NCBI GenBank assembly: GCA_026184775.1 | Contig: JANCYW010000013.1 | Span: 62,001 to 126,000, forward strand | Reading direction: 5' to 3' | DNA length: 64,000 nucleotides | Origin: Cyanidium caldarium | Lineage: Eukaryota > Rhodophyta > Bangiophyceae > Cyanidiales > Cyanidiaceae | In this document: positions 39,393 through 49,335 of the stretch, one piece after another | Layout: each line of letters begins with the position of its first letter | Position numbering within the stretch: position 1 is the stretch's first letter | The notes under the pieces: generated by a model | Seen by the model: only the letters and a program-made list of their open reading frames with translations | The model's database searches: none | Told to the model about the DNA's origin: nothing | Made by a program: the position numbers and the translations under genes

Positions 39393-40826
39393 TTACGCTT
39401 GGATGTGTTGCGAGGCGGCCACTTCGCTGGCCATCGTCCGCGCCCACTTGTCCGCCGACACGATATCGTCTAAAGAGGGCTCGGTGGTCCAGCCACTCGT
39501 GTCGTGCCGACTCATCACCAACTCGATCACCCGCGGAATGCCCAGAAACGGCAGCGACTCTTTCAGGAACATCTCCACCGCCACCTCGTTGGCGGCATTC
39601 AGCACCGCCGGCATGGTGCCACCGCGCCGGCCAGCCGCGTACGCCAAATCCAGACACGGATACTTGCGGCGGTCGGGCGCGCGAAACGTCAGCGAGCCCA
39701 CCTCCACCCAGTTCAGCGAACGCATCGATTCCATGCGCAGACGGTGCGGCCACGACATGGCGTAGAGGAGCGGGAGGCGCATGTCCGGCCAGCCCAGCTG
39801 TGCCAGTACGCTGGTGTCCTGCAGCTCCACCGCCGAGTGCACGATCGACTGCGGGTGCACCACCACCTCGATGTCGTCGTAGTCGGCGCCGAAGAGGTAG
39901 TGCGCCTCGATCACTTCCAAACCCTTGTTCATGAGCGTGGCCGAGTCGCAGGTGATCTTCGGGCCCATGTTCCAGTTGGGGTGTTGCAGGGCGTCGGCCG
40001 CGGTGACTTGCGACAGCCGCGACACGTCCCAGTCGCGAAAAGCACCGCCCGAGGCGGTCAGGGTGATGCGCCGCAGGGCGTCGTCGGGCGCGCCCTGCAG
40101 ACACTGGAAGATGGCGGAGTGTTCCGAGTCGGCCGGCGTCATCCAGACGTGGTGTTTGTGCACCAGCGGCACGATCACCGGTCCGCCGGCGATCAGGGTC
40201 TCTTTGTTGGCGAGCGCGATATCCTTGCCGGCCTCGATGGCGGCCACGGTGGGCAGCAGGCCCGCGCAACCCACCAGCCCGGTGACCACCACTTGCGCGT
40301 CGGTGTGCCGCGCACACTCCACCACGGCCGCGTCCCCGCCGCCGATGTGCGCCGGCTCGGGCACGTTGGCCCGCTGCAGCGCATCCCGAAAAGCATCTAC
40401 CCGGGATGCATCCCGCAGCGCCACCACCTGCGGCCGAAACTCCCGCGTCTGTTCCACCAACAGATCCAAATTGCGCCCGGTGGCCGCCAACCCCACCACC
40501 GAAAAATTCCCCGGCCGCTCCCGCACGATATCCAGCGTCTGCGTGCCGATACTGCCGGTGCTCCCCAGCACAGTCACTTTGCGCTCGAATCGCTCCCCGC
40601 GCATCGCCTCCAACAGGCCCTTGATGGAGTTTGCGATACCGATGGGCGCCGCCCACGGTGGCGGCGGTTCCTCATCCTCATCGTCCGCCAGCCGCAGTGT
40701 ATACAAACTGGAAGGCCGGACGGTCCGTCGGGCGCGAGGCAGCATGCATGCCGGCGACGACCAAAACGAACTCCGCGACGAACGACGCGCACCCCGACAC
40801 GGAGTCGACACCACGAAATTCAACAT
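39393..40826 (-). CDS. DXR: 1-deoxy-D-xylulose 5-phosphate reductoisomerase
   Basis: Second and committing step of the plastid MEP isoprenoid pathway: DXP + NADPH to 2-C-methylerythritol 4-phosphate. 477 residues with a leader of about 80 residues, rich in Ser and Arg at first. NADPH site [15 protein letters not shown] at about 87-100; then [28 protein letters not shown], the flexible-loop region [39 protein letters not shown] and [21 protein letters not shown], all family signatures including the metal-binding Asp/Glu residues. Tail-to-tail with the A49-like gene. With squalene synthase in the same window, this shows the isoprenoid supply of a plastid-bearing cell. Confidence 0.97.
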   Translation of the reverse strand: MLNFVVSTPCRGARRSSRSSFWSSPACMLPRARRTVRPSSLYTLRLADDEDEEPPPPWAAPIGIANSIKGLLEAMRGERFERKVTVLGSTGSIGTQTLDIVRERPGNFSVVGLAATGRNLDLLVEQTREFRPQVVALRDASRVDAFRDALQRANVPEPAHIGGGDAAVVECARHTDAQVVVTGLVGCAGLLPTVAAIEAGKDIALANKETLIAGGPVIVPLVHKHHVWMTPADSEHSAIFQCLQGAPDDALRRITLTASGGAFRDWDVSRLSQVTAADALQHPNWNMGPKITCDSATLMNKGLEVIEAHYLFGADYDDIEVVVHPQSIVHSAVELQDTSVLAQLGWPDMRLPLLYAMSWPHRLRMESMRSLNWVEVGSLTFRAPDRRKYPCLDLAYAAGRRGGTMPAVLNAANEVAVEMFLKESLPFLGIPRVIELVMSRHDTSGWTTEPSLDDIVSADKWARTMASEVAASQHIQA

Positions 40827-41119
40827 CACACACCCGGCAGCACCCTGAGTCCCCGGCCAGAGTGTTGTTCACCGGGAACGACCACTGCCGTGAACGGGAG
40901 GGATGCACGCGGCGTACGCGCCCGTCGAAGAGACGCGCACACAACGCGATGCGATCGGGGCGAGGCCGATCGCCGCGGTGACGAGGGCCCCCCCACACGG
41001 TAGCACCCTGCTGCTTGCGAGGTAGACGGGAACAGGCAGAACATAGAGTGAAGGGGCATAGGGAATGGGTAGAGACGATAGGTACCACACGATTGGCTCT
41101 CTATAACTCGTCCATTTTC

Positions 41120-43204
41120 ATGGAAGCCTCGGTGTCGTCCAAGTGGTTCACGTGTTCGCCGCACCGGACGCGACCGATCGACCTGCAGGACGATGCGGGT
41201 ACGGCGCGGTGGAATGGGAGTGGATGGGGTGGTGACGCGGTGCCGCCGCGCACGGTGCCACAGGCGTTTTGGGATACGGTGGAGCGATATGGGGAGCGGC
41301 CGGCGCTGGTGGACGAGGACGGCATATCGCACTGGACGTATCGCGAGTACTACGCGGCGTGTTGGGCGGCGGGGCGATCGCTGGTGGCGTTCGGGGTGTC
41401 GCGGTTTGATGTGGTGGGTATTATGGGACACAACTGCGTGCCGTACGTGGTGGCGCAGCTGGGAGGCATACTAGCTGGGGCGCTGCCGGCCGGACTGTAT
41501 CCCACCAGCAGCGAGGCCAACTGTCGCTACATCCTGCAGCACGCCCGGGCGCCGGTGGTGTTTGTGGAGTGCGGCGCCTGTGCGGAGCGCGTGCTGACGG
41601 CCAGTGCACATCTGCCGCAGCTGCGCGTCATCGTGGTGTGGCCGCGCAGCGGCTACGACGCGGACGCCGACGCGATCGCGGCGTATCGGCAACGCGATGC
41701 CCGCGTCTGCAGTTGGGAGGCTTTCTGTCGGCGAGGCGCACCGTCAACCACCGACACAGAACGCCAAGCTCCAACTCCTGAAGGCACACTTTCCGTATGT
41801 TCTGCCTCTCCGCCCGATCCCCTGGAGCGCGAGTTGCGACGACGACAGGCCAGCACCGCGCCGGCCGATGCCTGCTGCCTGATCTACACCTCCGGCACCA
41901 CCGGGGTGCCCAAAGCGGCTATGTTATCGCACGACAACATCAACTACGTGGTCGAGATGGCGCGGCGACTCTTGCGGGTGGACCAGACCTGGCGCAGCGT
42001 GTCCTACCTGCCGCTATCGCACGTGGCCGCCAACATGCTCGATGTGATGGGCCCGGTGGGCATCGGTTTCACGGTGCATTTTGCTGGCGCCTCCGCACTG
42101 CAACCCGGTTCGAATACGCTGGTGCGCACGCTGCGGCGGGTGCAACCGCATTTTTTCGTGGGCGTGCCGCGCGTCTGGGAGAAGATGGCCGAGCGTATGC
42201 AACGGGTCGGTCGCAACGCCCCAGCGCCGATGCGATGGCTGTCCGGCTGGGCCAAACAGGTCACCTTGGGTCACCAACAACGACTGCTGTTGTTGGCGGC
42301 AGAAGAGCCGGAGGACGCTGCTCGACCGTCTTGGCAGGTGCAACTGGCCTACTGGCTGGTATTGCGGCAGGTGCACCGCGCCCTCGGCCTGTCCGAGTGC
42401 CGTATTCTGGTGTCGTCGGCCGCCCCGCTGTCGTCCTGCACCGCCGACTACTTCCTCTCGCTGGGCATGCGCCTCTGTGATCTGTACGGCCTGAGCGAGT
42501 GCACCGGCCCGGTGGCGGTGAACTTGCCCAACGCGTATCGACACGGCACCAGCGGCCGTGCCGTGCCCGGTGCGCGCGTGCGCATCGACCCGCACACCGG
42601 CGAGTTGCTGGTGCGCGGTCGCCACGTGTTCCTCGGTTATCTGCACAACGAAGCGGACACTGCGGCCGTCTTTACCGCCGACGGATACCTGCGCACCGGC
42701 GACTTGGCGCACATCGATGCTGACGGCTTCATCACCATCACCGGCCGACTGAAAGAGCTGCTGGTGACCGCCGGCGGCGAGAATGTCGCGCCCGCCCCCA
42801 TCGAGGCGGCCCTGGAGCGGTGCCTATCGGCGGTGTCCAAAGCGATGGTGGTCGGTGACGGGCGCAAGTACCTCACCTGTTTACTGTCGCTGCAGTGCGG
42901 CGGGGACGCCGAGACGCTGGTGGACGAGGCGGCCGCGGTGGACCCGGAGCTGACCACCGCCGCAGAGGTCTCGCGTGCCGTCGCCACCCAACCGCTCAGC
43001 GCCTGGCACGCGTATGTGCAGCGCGGTCTCGCGGCCGCCAACGCCGATGCCGTGTCCCGCGCCGCCCGCGTCCAGAAAGCGTACGTGTTGCCGCGCGCAG
43101 TCACCGTGGAGGGCGGCGAACTGACGCCCACGCTGAAACTACGCCGCGCAGTGTTGCTGGAACGGTATCGCGATGCCATCGACCGCATGTATTACGGTGA
43201 ATAG
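41120..43204 (+). CDS. Long-chain acyl-CoA synthetase, bubblegum-like
   Basis: Activates long-chain fatty acids to acyl-CoA via acyl-AMP. In 694 residues: P-loop-like motif YTSGTTGVPKAAMLSH at about 256-271, LPLSHVAANMLDVM, GVPRVWEKMAERM, the adenine motif YGLSECTGP, TGDLAHIDADGFITITGRLKELL in the hinge, and GGENVAP. The LIYTSGTTG / YLPLSHVAA / VPRVWEK set is that of the long-chain and bubblegum (ACSBG) enzymes rather than acetyl-CoA synthetase. The catalytic Lys region near the C-terminus (SVTLKLRR-like ELTPTLKLRR) is present. No clear membrane segment or peroxisomal signal at the C-terminus (YYGE). Start is the first in-frame ATG. Confidence 0.93.
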   Translation: MEASVSSKWFTCSPHRTRPIDLQDDAGTARWNGSGWGGDAVPPRTVPQAFWDTVERYGERPALVDEDGISHWTYREYYAACWAAGRSLVAFGVSRFDVVGIMGHNCVPYVVAQLGGILAGALPAGLYPTSSEANCRYILQHARAPVVFVECGACAERVLTASAHLPQLRVIVVWPRSGYDADADAIAAYRQRDARVCSWEAFCRRGAPSTTDTERQAPTPEGTLSVCSASPPDPLERELRRRQASTAPADACCLIYTSGTTGVPKAAMLSHDNINYVVEMARRLLRVDQTWRSVSYLPLSHVAANMLDVMGPVGIGFTVHFAGASALQPGSNTLVRTLRRVQPHFFVGVPRVWEKMAERMQRVGRNAPAPMRWLSGWAKQVTLGHQQRLLLLAAEEPEDAARPSWQVQLAYWLVLRQVHRALGLSECRILVSSAAPLSSCTADYFLSLGMRLCDLYGLSECTGPVAVNLPNAYRHGTSGRAVPGARVRIDPHTGELLVRGRHVFLGYLHNEADTAAVFTADGYLRTGDLAHIDADGFITITGRLKELLVTAGGENVAPAPIEAALERCLSAVSKAMVVGDGRKYLTCLLSLQCGGDAETLVDEAAAVDPELTTAAEVSRAVATQPLSAWHAYVQRGLAAANADAVSRAARVQKAYVLPRAVTVEGGELTPTLKLRRAVLLERYRDAIDRMYYGE

Positions 43205-43293
43205 GACGAGGGAGGCAGAGAGGAGAGAGCGGGCGTCGCCAACGAATTCCAATCGAATCCCACGCATCTCGACGCGCCCTCTCCCTCGCGCGC

Positions 43294-45027
43294 TCACACT
43301 TCCAGGCCATCCCGGCGCGCGTACTGGTTGAGCACGTTGTCGTCGCGAAAGTGATCAAACTCGGTGTCGCCGATGCGCACCACATCGCCGTCAACCGCCC
43401 CGGCATCTGCCAGCGCTTGCGATACGCCCAACGCCGCCAGCACCCGCTGAAATCGATCCGCCGCCTCCGGGTAGCTCCAGTCGGTCATCACCGCGAGACG
43501 TTCCAGCACCGGCGAGTCGCGCACCGTCCACACGACGGGACGATCCGCGCCACCCTGTCGCTCCAGAGTAAACGAGGGCGGCGCATCGACAGCGGCCTGC
43601 TTACTGACCGATGGTCGGGACGAGTGTCCGTGCCGCCCTCCCGCCACACCATCCGCCTCCAGCTCCACCTCCGGAAAGTCATTCGGCAGCCGCTCCACCA
43701 GTTTCGCCACGCGGCGCATGGTCTCAGCCACACCGACACCGCTCACCGCCGATAGCGCCGCCACGCGCGCATGCCCCACCGCCTCACAAAAACGTCGGCG
43801 GAATGCGGCATCCTGCCATCGCCGTTGCGCCTCCGGCAGGTCCATTTTGGTGAACAGCACCACATGCGGTCGGCCATGCAGCAGCGACGGGCTGAACAGC
43901 TCCAGCTCGGTGCGGATGGCCTGCAGATCGTAGAGCGGGTCGGGCGTATCACCTGCCACCAGGTGCAACAACACCCGACACCGACTGATATGCCGCAGAA
44001 AGGCAGTGCCCAGCCCACGGCCGGTATGCGCACCCTCCAGCAGCCCGGGGATGTCGGCCAACACCAGGCGGTCCTCGTACACGCCCAGGTTGGGCACCAG
44101 GGTGGTGAACGGATAGTCGGCGATTTTGGGTTTGGCGTTGCTGACCGCCGCCAACAGCGTCGACTTGCCGGCGTTGGGACAGCCCACAATGCCCACGTCG
44201 GCGATGAGTCGCAGCTCCAGTTCGAGGCGGCGCGACGTGCCCGGCTCGCCCAATTCGCGCATGAACGGCGAGCGGTTGCGGTCGGTCTTGAAGGCAGCAT
44301 TGCCGCGACCGCCACGTCCGCCGCGCGCCACACACAGGCGGTCACCGTGCTGCTTCAGGTCGCCCAGTTTGCGTCCGGTCCCCATGTCGCGGATGACGGT
44401 GCCGACGGGCACTTGGATCTCGATGTCCCGCCCGGTGGCTCCGGTGCAGTTCTTACTGGAGCCGCTGGAACCCGTCGCGCCTTGGAAAACGGGTCGGCTG
44501 CGCAGGCCGCCCAGTGTATTCATGCCGCCGTGGCCGACAAAGTACACATCGCCGCCGGCTCCGCCGCTGCCGCCGGCGGGCCCGCCCCGCGGCACACCCT
44601 TCTCACGGCGCCACGCCACACAGCCGTCGCCGCCGTTGCCGCCCTTGACGTGCACCCGAGCGGTATCGAAAAAGTAACTCGGGTCGCGCTGGTCGGTGCG
44701 CAGGGTGAAGTGTTTGCGCAGTCTGCCGGGCGAGCCGGAGATGCGACCTTCGTCGTCGCTGTCCTCGTTCGAATCGTCCACTTCGGTCACGTTCAACGCG
44801 AGCAAGAGCCGTGAGAGATGAGGCGCGCGTTTGCGGGACCAGGCGCGCTGTCGTAGAACGGGCGCACCAGCGCGCGTCTGGCCTACCGTCCACGCGCCGG
44901 TGGCCCAGCTCGCGGTCCGCCGCCATTGCCACGGTGACCGCCTCCCCGCACCGATAGGGGAGGCGATGAAGAGGACTGCAGGAATTTCGAAGTGACTTCG
45001 ATAAAAGGGAACTACCCCGCCAACCAT
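43294..45027 (-). CDS. OBG: Obg/CgtA GTPase with OCT domain, probably plastid
   Basis: Obg proteins are GTPases of 50S-type ribosome assembly. 577 residues: Arg/Trp-rich leader of about 115 residues; Gly-rich Obg fold at about 117-275 (DTARVHVKGGNGGDGCVAWRREKGVPRGG); G domain with G1 GCPNAGKST (282-290), switch sequence YPFTTLVPNLGV, G3 DIPGLLEGAH (325-334) and G4 TKMD; finally the C-terminal OCT domain (VVWTVRDSPVLERLAVMT ... VRIGDTEFDH). Keeping the OCT domain is typical of bacterial and plastid ObgC; mitochondrial and nuclear Obg proteins generally lack it, so plastid targeting is favoured. Start at 45027 gives a leader of reasonable size; the frame continues upstream. Confidence 0.93.
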   Translation of the reverse strand: MVGGVVPFYRSHFEIPAVLFIASPIGAGRRSPWQWRRTASWATGAWTVGQTRAGAPVLRQRAWSRKRAPHLSRLLLALNVTEVDDSNEDSDDEGRISGSPGRLRKHFTLRTDQRDPSYFFDTARVHVKGGNGGDGCVAWRREKGVPRGGPAGGSGGAGGDVYFVGHGGMNTLGGLRSRPVFQGATGSSGSSKNCTGATGRDIEIQVPVGTVIRDMGTGRKLGDLKQHGDRLCVARGGRGGRGNAAFKTDRNRSPFMRELGEPGTSRRLELELRLIADVGIVGCPNAGKSTLLAAVSNAKPKIADYPFTTLVPNLGVYEDRLVLADIPGLLEGAHTGRGLGTAFLRHISRCRVLLHLVAGDTPDPLYDLQAIRTELELFSPSLLHGRPHVVLFTKMDLPEAQRRWQDAAFRRRFCEAVGHARVAALSAVSGVGVAETMRRVAKLVERLPNDFPEVELEADGVAGGRHGHSSRPSVSKQAAVDAPPSFTLERQGGADRPVVWTVRDSPVLERLAVMTDWSYPEAADRFQRVLAALGVSQALADAGAVDGDVVRIGDTEFDHFRDDNVLNQYARRDGLEV

Positions 45028-45375
45028 CGGACCCAGTCGTCGCGAGTTCACTGTCCCGACTCCGGTGTGGGCATGGCGCGCTGCTCCGCGCACTCCACGA
45101 CGCCGCCGACACGGCATCCGCCGATCGATCGATCGATCGATCGTTCGTTCGTTCGTTCGAGAGCGCGCGCTGACTCTCTCCCTCACCGACCGCCGTTTGT
45201 GTACCCCGTCGCGGCAGGAGCCGTGGAGGAGCACGCCTGCCTGATCAGGCCTCCAACGCCTCCAGGCTATCCACTTGGAGGTGCTGCTCAACGAGCCTCC
45301 TCCGTATCCACCCCCTGACGGTGAATTGATCGCGAAACGGATAGTTTTCACCGCCACCACCAACTCCGCGGGCGT
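45028..45375. other. Divergent intergenic region, Obg / small helical gene
   Basis: Contains the (GATC)5(GTTC)4 microsatellite. Otherwise the likely 5' regions of both genes; no RNA gene recognised. Confidence 0.5.
45123..45158. repeat. (GATC)5(GTTC)4 compound microsatellite
   Basis: Five GATC units run directly into four GTTC units. The GATC half is self-complementary and can fold into a hairpin. The boundary looks like one unit changed by an A-to-T substitution and then expanded. It lies about 100 bp upstream of the Obg start. Confidence 0.92.
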
Positions 45376-45750
45376 ATGCAGGCGGGGCGACCGCTGTCGG
45401 AGCAGGTGCGTCGGTGTGAGCGGCGGTGGTTTTTGGAGACCGAGGAGCTGGCGCGGAAAGGCGACGTGGCGAGCATGCTGTTGCTGGCGGAGATGCTGCA
45501 CCGCGAGTACGGCTGTGCGGTGGGTGGAATGGAGAGGCACGTGCGGCGGGCGCATCGCCTGGTGCGGGAATATCTGCGACGCAAGTACGGACTGCAGTCG
45601 CTGAACGAGGCAGCAACGGTAGGCCAATTCGGCGGTGTGGACGCCGACGACTTGCAACACGCGTTGCAACTCTATGAGGAGACCCGAGCGATCGGGGTGC
45701 CCTCGCCTCGCCCTCTCACCACGGAGACGTGGCCGTCAAGGCAGCTGTAG
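45376..45750 (+). CDS. Small unrecognised helical protein, 124 residues
   Basis: Not recognised. The reading frame shows clear coding character (GC-rich third positions, sensible hydrophobic spacing). Residues 8-75 are predicted helix: WFLETEELARKGDVASMLLLAEMLHREYG then RRAHRLVREYLRRKYG, a pattern that resembles Sel1/TPR-like helix pairs, though one clear repeat unit is not enough to call the family. The last 25 residues are Pro/Ser/Thr-rich. No leader or membrane segment. It sits between the divergent Obg gene and the APE1-type gene on the same strand, 184 bp upstream of the latter; it could also be a fragment of a larger spliced gene. Confidence 0.55.
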   Translation: MQAGRPLSEQVRRCERRWFLETEELARKGDVASMLLLAEMLHREYGCAVGGMERHVRRAHRLVREYLRRKYGLQSLNEAATVGQFGGVDADDLQHALQLYEETRAIGVPSPRPLTTETWPSRQL

Positions 45751-45934
45751 CGGAGCATACGCCCGCACGGAATAACTATCGTCATGGGTAAAGTGCTGAC
45801 GGACGCTACATCCCGTGTCGGAGACATCCGACGTCGTCCATACCGATGCCGCCCTCAGTGGCACACCGAACCCGCATCATCCGGTTGGCAGTCGAGCGTC
45901 CCCCAGTTCGCGCTGTTGGTGTCGTCGGCGTTGC

Positions 45935-46930
45935 ATGCCGCATGAGCACAAGCGCGCCAGGAAAGAGGCCACGGAAGAGCGCGCACTGCTCGAGTCAGAC
46001 ACACCTGGTCAGACCGGGTCGGCGAAGACCGCACCTCCCTCCGATCGATCCGCCCCAGAGCAACTGCTGTTGGTGACGTGGAACTTGGCCGGTTACCGCA
46101 GCGCGTCGCGCTCGCTGCTCAAGTACCTCTCTGCCACCGATCCGGACGTTGTGTGTCTGCAGGAGACCAAGCTGCAGACCACCGACGTGCCCGGGCCGTT
46201 TCTGCTGCCGCGCTACCCGCACAAGACGTGGTTTTGCAGCACGGCGCGCAAGGGCTACTCGGGCACCGCCGTCCTCTCCAAGCTCAAACCGGAGCGGGTA
46301 CACAAGGGCATACCGGGGTACCGGGAGCACGACACCGAGGGCCGTTGCATCGTGTACGAGTTTGCCGACTTTACCCTCGTCACCGTGTACGTGCCCAATT
46401 CGGGCGTGCACACCCTGAACCGCCTGCGCTACCGCATCGACAGCTGGGACGCGGCGTTGCGCGAGTATCTGTGCACGCTGCGTCGCCGTGGCATCTGCAC
46501 CATTCTGTGCGGCGATGTGAACGTGGCCCTCGATGACACCGACGTGTACTCGGCAGAGGCGTGTCGCGGTCGTTCCGGATTCACCGACGAGGAGCGCCAC
46601 AGCTGGCGACGCACCCTGAACGACGCCCAACTGGTGGACGCCTTTCGCGTTCTCCACCCGTCCACCCAGGGGCCGCGCTTCACTTTCTGGGACTATCGCA
46701 CCTCGGTGGGTGGCGTGCGCCGCGACGGCTGGCGCATCGACGTCTTCTGTGTGTCGCCCAGTATGCTCGAGGATGCGCCGAGCGACGGCGCCAGTGGTGT
46801 CTCCCGATGGCGCGTGCGATCGGTGCGCAGCCGCCCCGACATCTTCGGCAGCGATCACTGCCCAGTCGAACTGACTCTGGAACGTAACACAGGAGGGGAG
46901 ATCAAGAGCAAGCACAGGGTTGATTCATAA
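45935..46930 (+). CDS. APE1: APE1/ExoIII-type AP endonuclease
   Basis: Cuts the DNA backbone 5' to abasic sites in base-excision repair. 331 residues; the nuclease domain starts at about 43 with LLVTWNLAGYR (Asn50), CLQETKLQ (Glu77), then GYSGTAVLSK, the AP-site pocket block EGRCIVYEFADFTLVTVYVPNSG, CGDVNVALDDTDV (Asp194, Asn196) and the catalytic pair FGSDHCPVELTL at the end. The last 15 residues are a short basic tail. The N-terminal 40 residues are Lys/Arg/Glu-rich (MPHEHKRARKE) and could carry a nuclear signal. Start is the first in-frame ATG. Closest to the eukaryotic APE1/bacterial ExoIII group, not the short plant ARP N-terminal SAP fusion. Confidence 0.94.
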   Translation: MPHEHKRARKEATEERALLESDTPGQTGSAKTAPPSDRSAPEQLLLVTWNLAGYRSASRSLLKYLSATDPDVVCLQETKLQTTDVPGPFLLPRYPHKTWFCSTARKGYSGTAVLSKLKPERVHKGIPGYREHDTEGRCIVYEFADFTLVTVYVPNSGVHTLNRLRYRIDSWDAALREYLCTLRRRGICTILCGDVNVALDDTDVYSAEACRGRSGFTDEERHSWRRTLNDAQLVDAFRVLHPSTQGPRFTFWDYRTSVGGVRRDGWRIDVFCVSPSMLEDAPSDGASGVSRWRVRSVRSRPDIFGSDHCPVELTLERNTGGEIKSKHRVDS

Positions 46931-47257
46931 ACTCGGACGAGTCCGTGGTGGACGCCGCCCGCCCGTCGCGATATTTCCGTGCATCGGTCGTCGGCGCGCG
47001 CAGCGGACACACCCTCTGCACGCGCCAAACGAGCGGTGCACGCGCTGTCGCCGGATTTCCCTTGGGGCGCGCGCGCGGGGCTCTCTATCTCGTGGCCGTT
47101 GCCGTGCGTGGTGGTGCGTTTGCGCCCGGCGGTTGCACAGCGGGCAGTGCGCGCGCCTCATTCCCACCGGGGGACACGCAGGGCATACGGTGGGCTGTGG
47201 AAAATAATCGAGTATTGGGGGAATAGGGACGGAGAGGCGTTGCCGGCCACCGTGCGA
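46931..47257. other. Intergenic region, APE1 / zinc-knuckle gene
   Basis: Open in the downstream gene's frame from about 46979 but with no ATG before 47258. AT-rich GAAAATAATCGAG lies near 47200, within 60 bp of that ATG. No RNA gene seen. Confidence 0.45.
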
Positions 47258-48493
47258 ATGTCGGCGTCTGGACGGGCGGACGACGGGCGGCAACGGCCGG
47301 GGCAACGGCTGCCGGCTGAGCGATTTCTCTACCGGCGCGGGTATCCCTTCTTGCCGGCCAACGGCAGCGCAGTAGCCATGTCGATGACGGGAGCGAGAAC
47401 GGCTTCGCCCTTTCAGGCGGGCACGACGTTGGCCAACGGCTTTCGATCGCTATCGAGCGAGGGACACGCTTCAGGCGCCGCCGCCGAGTCGTTGACGAGC
47501 AGCACGGCGCGATCGCCGACCACCGCAGCCGCCGCCGCCGCCACAACTACCGAAGGGTCTGCATCACCGTTGGTGCGCGGACTGGTATCACCGCCGCTGT
47601 CTCGAGGCGGTTGGCGAGGCGGCGGCAGCGTAGACGCATTCCCCGCGAACCGGGCAGCGCGCTCGTCACCGTCCGCCAGCCGTTTCACGCGCGCCGACTC
47701 GCCGCTGCAGTCGTTGGACGGGTTGGCGCTGGAGGATCGGTGGCGTCCGAGTCGATCGCCGAGCGGGAGTGACCTGCATGTGGCCCGCTGCACCAATTGT
47801 CGGCGCAGTATGCCCGAGGCGTTGCCGAGCCTGTTGCAGGACCCGGACACCGGCGACAAGTACTGCGGGCCGGAGTGTCGATGGACGGCCAGGCTGGCGC
47901 GCGGGCGCGCCGGCTCGAATACAGCACTGGATGTGGTTGCCGCCAATGCCGCCGTCGAGAAAGCGCCCGTGGATCCGCCCGGCGCGCCCGCACCCAAGGC
48001 GGAAAAGCAGCAGCCGGTGTCTGATATCAGCAGTGGCGCTTCACAACGTGCCCGTCGACCGCGTGTGGATTCCAATCGCTGGCGCCGCAAGGCACTGGTG
48101 CAGGCGGCCGACGAGGCGCGTTCGGATCGCGAGGCGCAAGGTGTGTACAACGCGATTTTCATGTTTGACTCGGTGGAGGGACATTGCCCGGCGGGATGCA
48201 CCGCCATCGCATCACCCCGTGGTCCGCGGGATGCGTTTCGGCCGCCGCGCCTGGCCTCCCCGCGCAGTGCGTTGGTGATTGCGGCGTCGTCGCCGCGGGC
48301 GTTGAGCAGAGGCGTCTGCTCACCGCTATCCCGGGGTGCGTGCGGCGTGCCCGAACGCCAGAACGTCGCTGCCGTCGGCGCGTCGCCGCGCGAACCAGCG
48401 GCAGCGCCGACGACGACCGCCACCGGTCTGACGCGACGACATGAGATGCGCGTGCTGCGCTCGGGCGCCAAAGTGTATCGCAAAGCATCCTAG
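47258..48493 (+). CDS. Unrecognised 411-residue protein with a C4 zinc knuckle
   Basis: Mostly low-complexity Ser/Ala/Pro/Arg sequence, with one ordered element: Cys178-x2-Cys181-x21-Cys203-x3-Cys207 in RCTNCRRSMPEALP ... GDKYCGPECRW. This spacing and the YCGPECR ending resemble the FCS-like zinc finger (FLZ) of land-plant proteins that bind SnRK1 kinase, but one motif match is weak evidence. A second helical stretch with RWRRKALVQAADEARSDREAQGVYNAIF (about 270-297) precedes an isolated FMFDSVEGHCPAGC. The last residues form a basic tail (HEMRVLRSGAKVYRKAS). Many Ser-Pro sites suggest phosphorylation. Start is the first in-frame ATG. Confidence 0.6.
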   Translation: MSASGRADDGRQRPGQRLPAERFLYRRGYPFLPANGSAVAMSMTGARTASPFQAGTTLANGFRSLSSEGHASGAAAESLTSSTARSPTTAAAAAATTTEGSASPLVRGLVSPPLSRGGWRGGGSVDAFPANRAARSSPSASRFTRADSPLQSLDGLALEDRWRPSRSPSGSDLHVARCTNCRRSMPEALPSLLQDPDTGDKYCGPECRWTARLARGRAGSNTALDVVAANAAVEKAPVDPPGAPAPKAEKQQPVSDISSGASQRARRPRVDSNRWRRKALVQAADEARSDREAQGVYNAIFMFDSVEGHCPAGCTAIASPRGPRDAFRPPRLASPRSALVIAASSPRALSRGVCSPLSRGACGVPERQNVAAVGASPREPAAAPTTTATGLTRRHEMRVLRSGAKVYRKAS

Positions 48494-48723
48494 GAGAGGA
48501 CAGAGGGTGCTGCGAAAGGCGATCCCGGATAGGATTGAGATCGTGATGCACAGAACGTCAGCGGCCTGCACGCCATCGAGCGCCGACATGCAGAGGCCGC
48601 TGCTTTTGGCCGACCAGCAAAAAGCCGGGCGACCGCCATGTGGCCGCGTGCAAGCCGTCCCCCTACGTTGCCACCTCGATAAATGACTGCGCTTGGCGCC
48701 GACGCCCTTCCCCGCAATCGACC

Positions 48724-49335
48724 TCACGAGGCGGCCGGCGTGGTCAGCGCCGCATCCGCTCCATTCGCCACGCCACCTTTATTCCCCGCTGGCCTGTCAA
48801 AAGCACACGGAAAACGCGTGACTCGCGGCTCCTCGGCCAAAATATGCCGCGTGATGCGATCCCAGCGCGGCGGTTGGATATCCACCGTGGCGGCGGCCTG
48901 CGCCTCGGCCTCCTCCTCGGTCGCGCCCGACTGCAACAGACGTTGTCGCACGCGAGCCGACTCCTCCGCCAACACCTCCGGCGGGTACTCGTTGTTCACG
49001 TAATAACCCACGCGCAAAAACTCCCGCCCCCGATAACGACAGGTCAGCAGCACGATGGTCACCCCGACGGCGTCCGTCGGCGGTACCCTCTCCGGCTGCG
49101 GCGCCGGCACCTCCAACACAAACGCGAACCGACCCAATTGATTCGCCGGCAACCACACCGCGTCCAGTTCCTGGTCGTGCGCCTCGCTCTCCGCCGAGCC
49201 GACGTACACCACCCGCCACTCGATGTCGTCGGCCAGTGATTCGCGCACCTCGTAGGCGATCTCAAAGCTCAGCGCCGAGAGGAACGGTGCCGGGTTGTTG
49301 TTTACTTTCACCGAGAGAATGTCCACCGCTGCCAT
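48724..49335 (-). CDS. ASF1: Histone H3-H4 chaperone ASF1
   Basis: ASF1 hands H3-H4 to CAF-1 and HIRA during replication-coupled and other nucleosome assembly. The immunoglobulin-like core is unmistakable: VKVNNNPAPFLSALSFEIAYEV, DDIEWRVVYVGSAESEAHDQ, LDAVWLPANQLGRFAFVLEVPAP, GVTIVLLTCRYRGREFLRVGYYVNNEYP. 203 residues, so only a short C-terminal tail of about 45 residues, without the long acidic tail of yeast Asf1. The ATG at 49335 is right at the conserved start; an upstream extension is unlikely. Confidence 0.97.
   Translation of the reverse strand: MAAVDILSVKVNNNPAPFLSALSFEIAYEVRESLADDIEWRVVYVGSAESEAHDQELDAVWLPANQLGRFAFVLEVPAPQPERVPPTDAVGVTIVLLTCRYRGREFLRVGYYVNNEYPPEVLAEESARVRQRLLQSGATEEEAEAQAAATVDIQPPRWDRITRHILAEEPRVTRFPCAFDRPAGNKGGVANGADAALTTPAAS

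Noticed and set aside
39367-40656. 429-codon frame on the same strand as DXR
   Set aside because: Alternate frame of DXR; only DXR matches a family.
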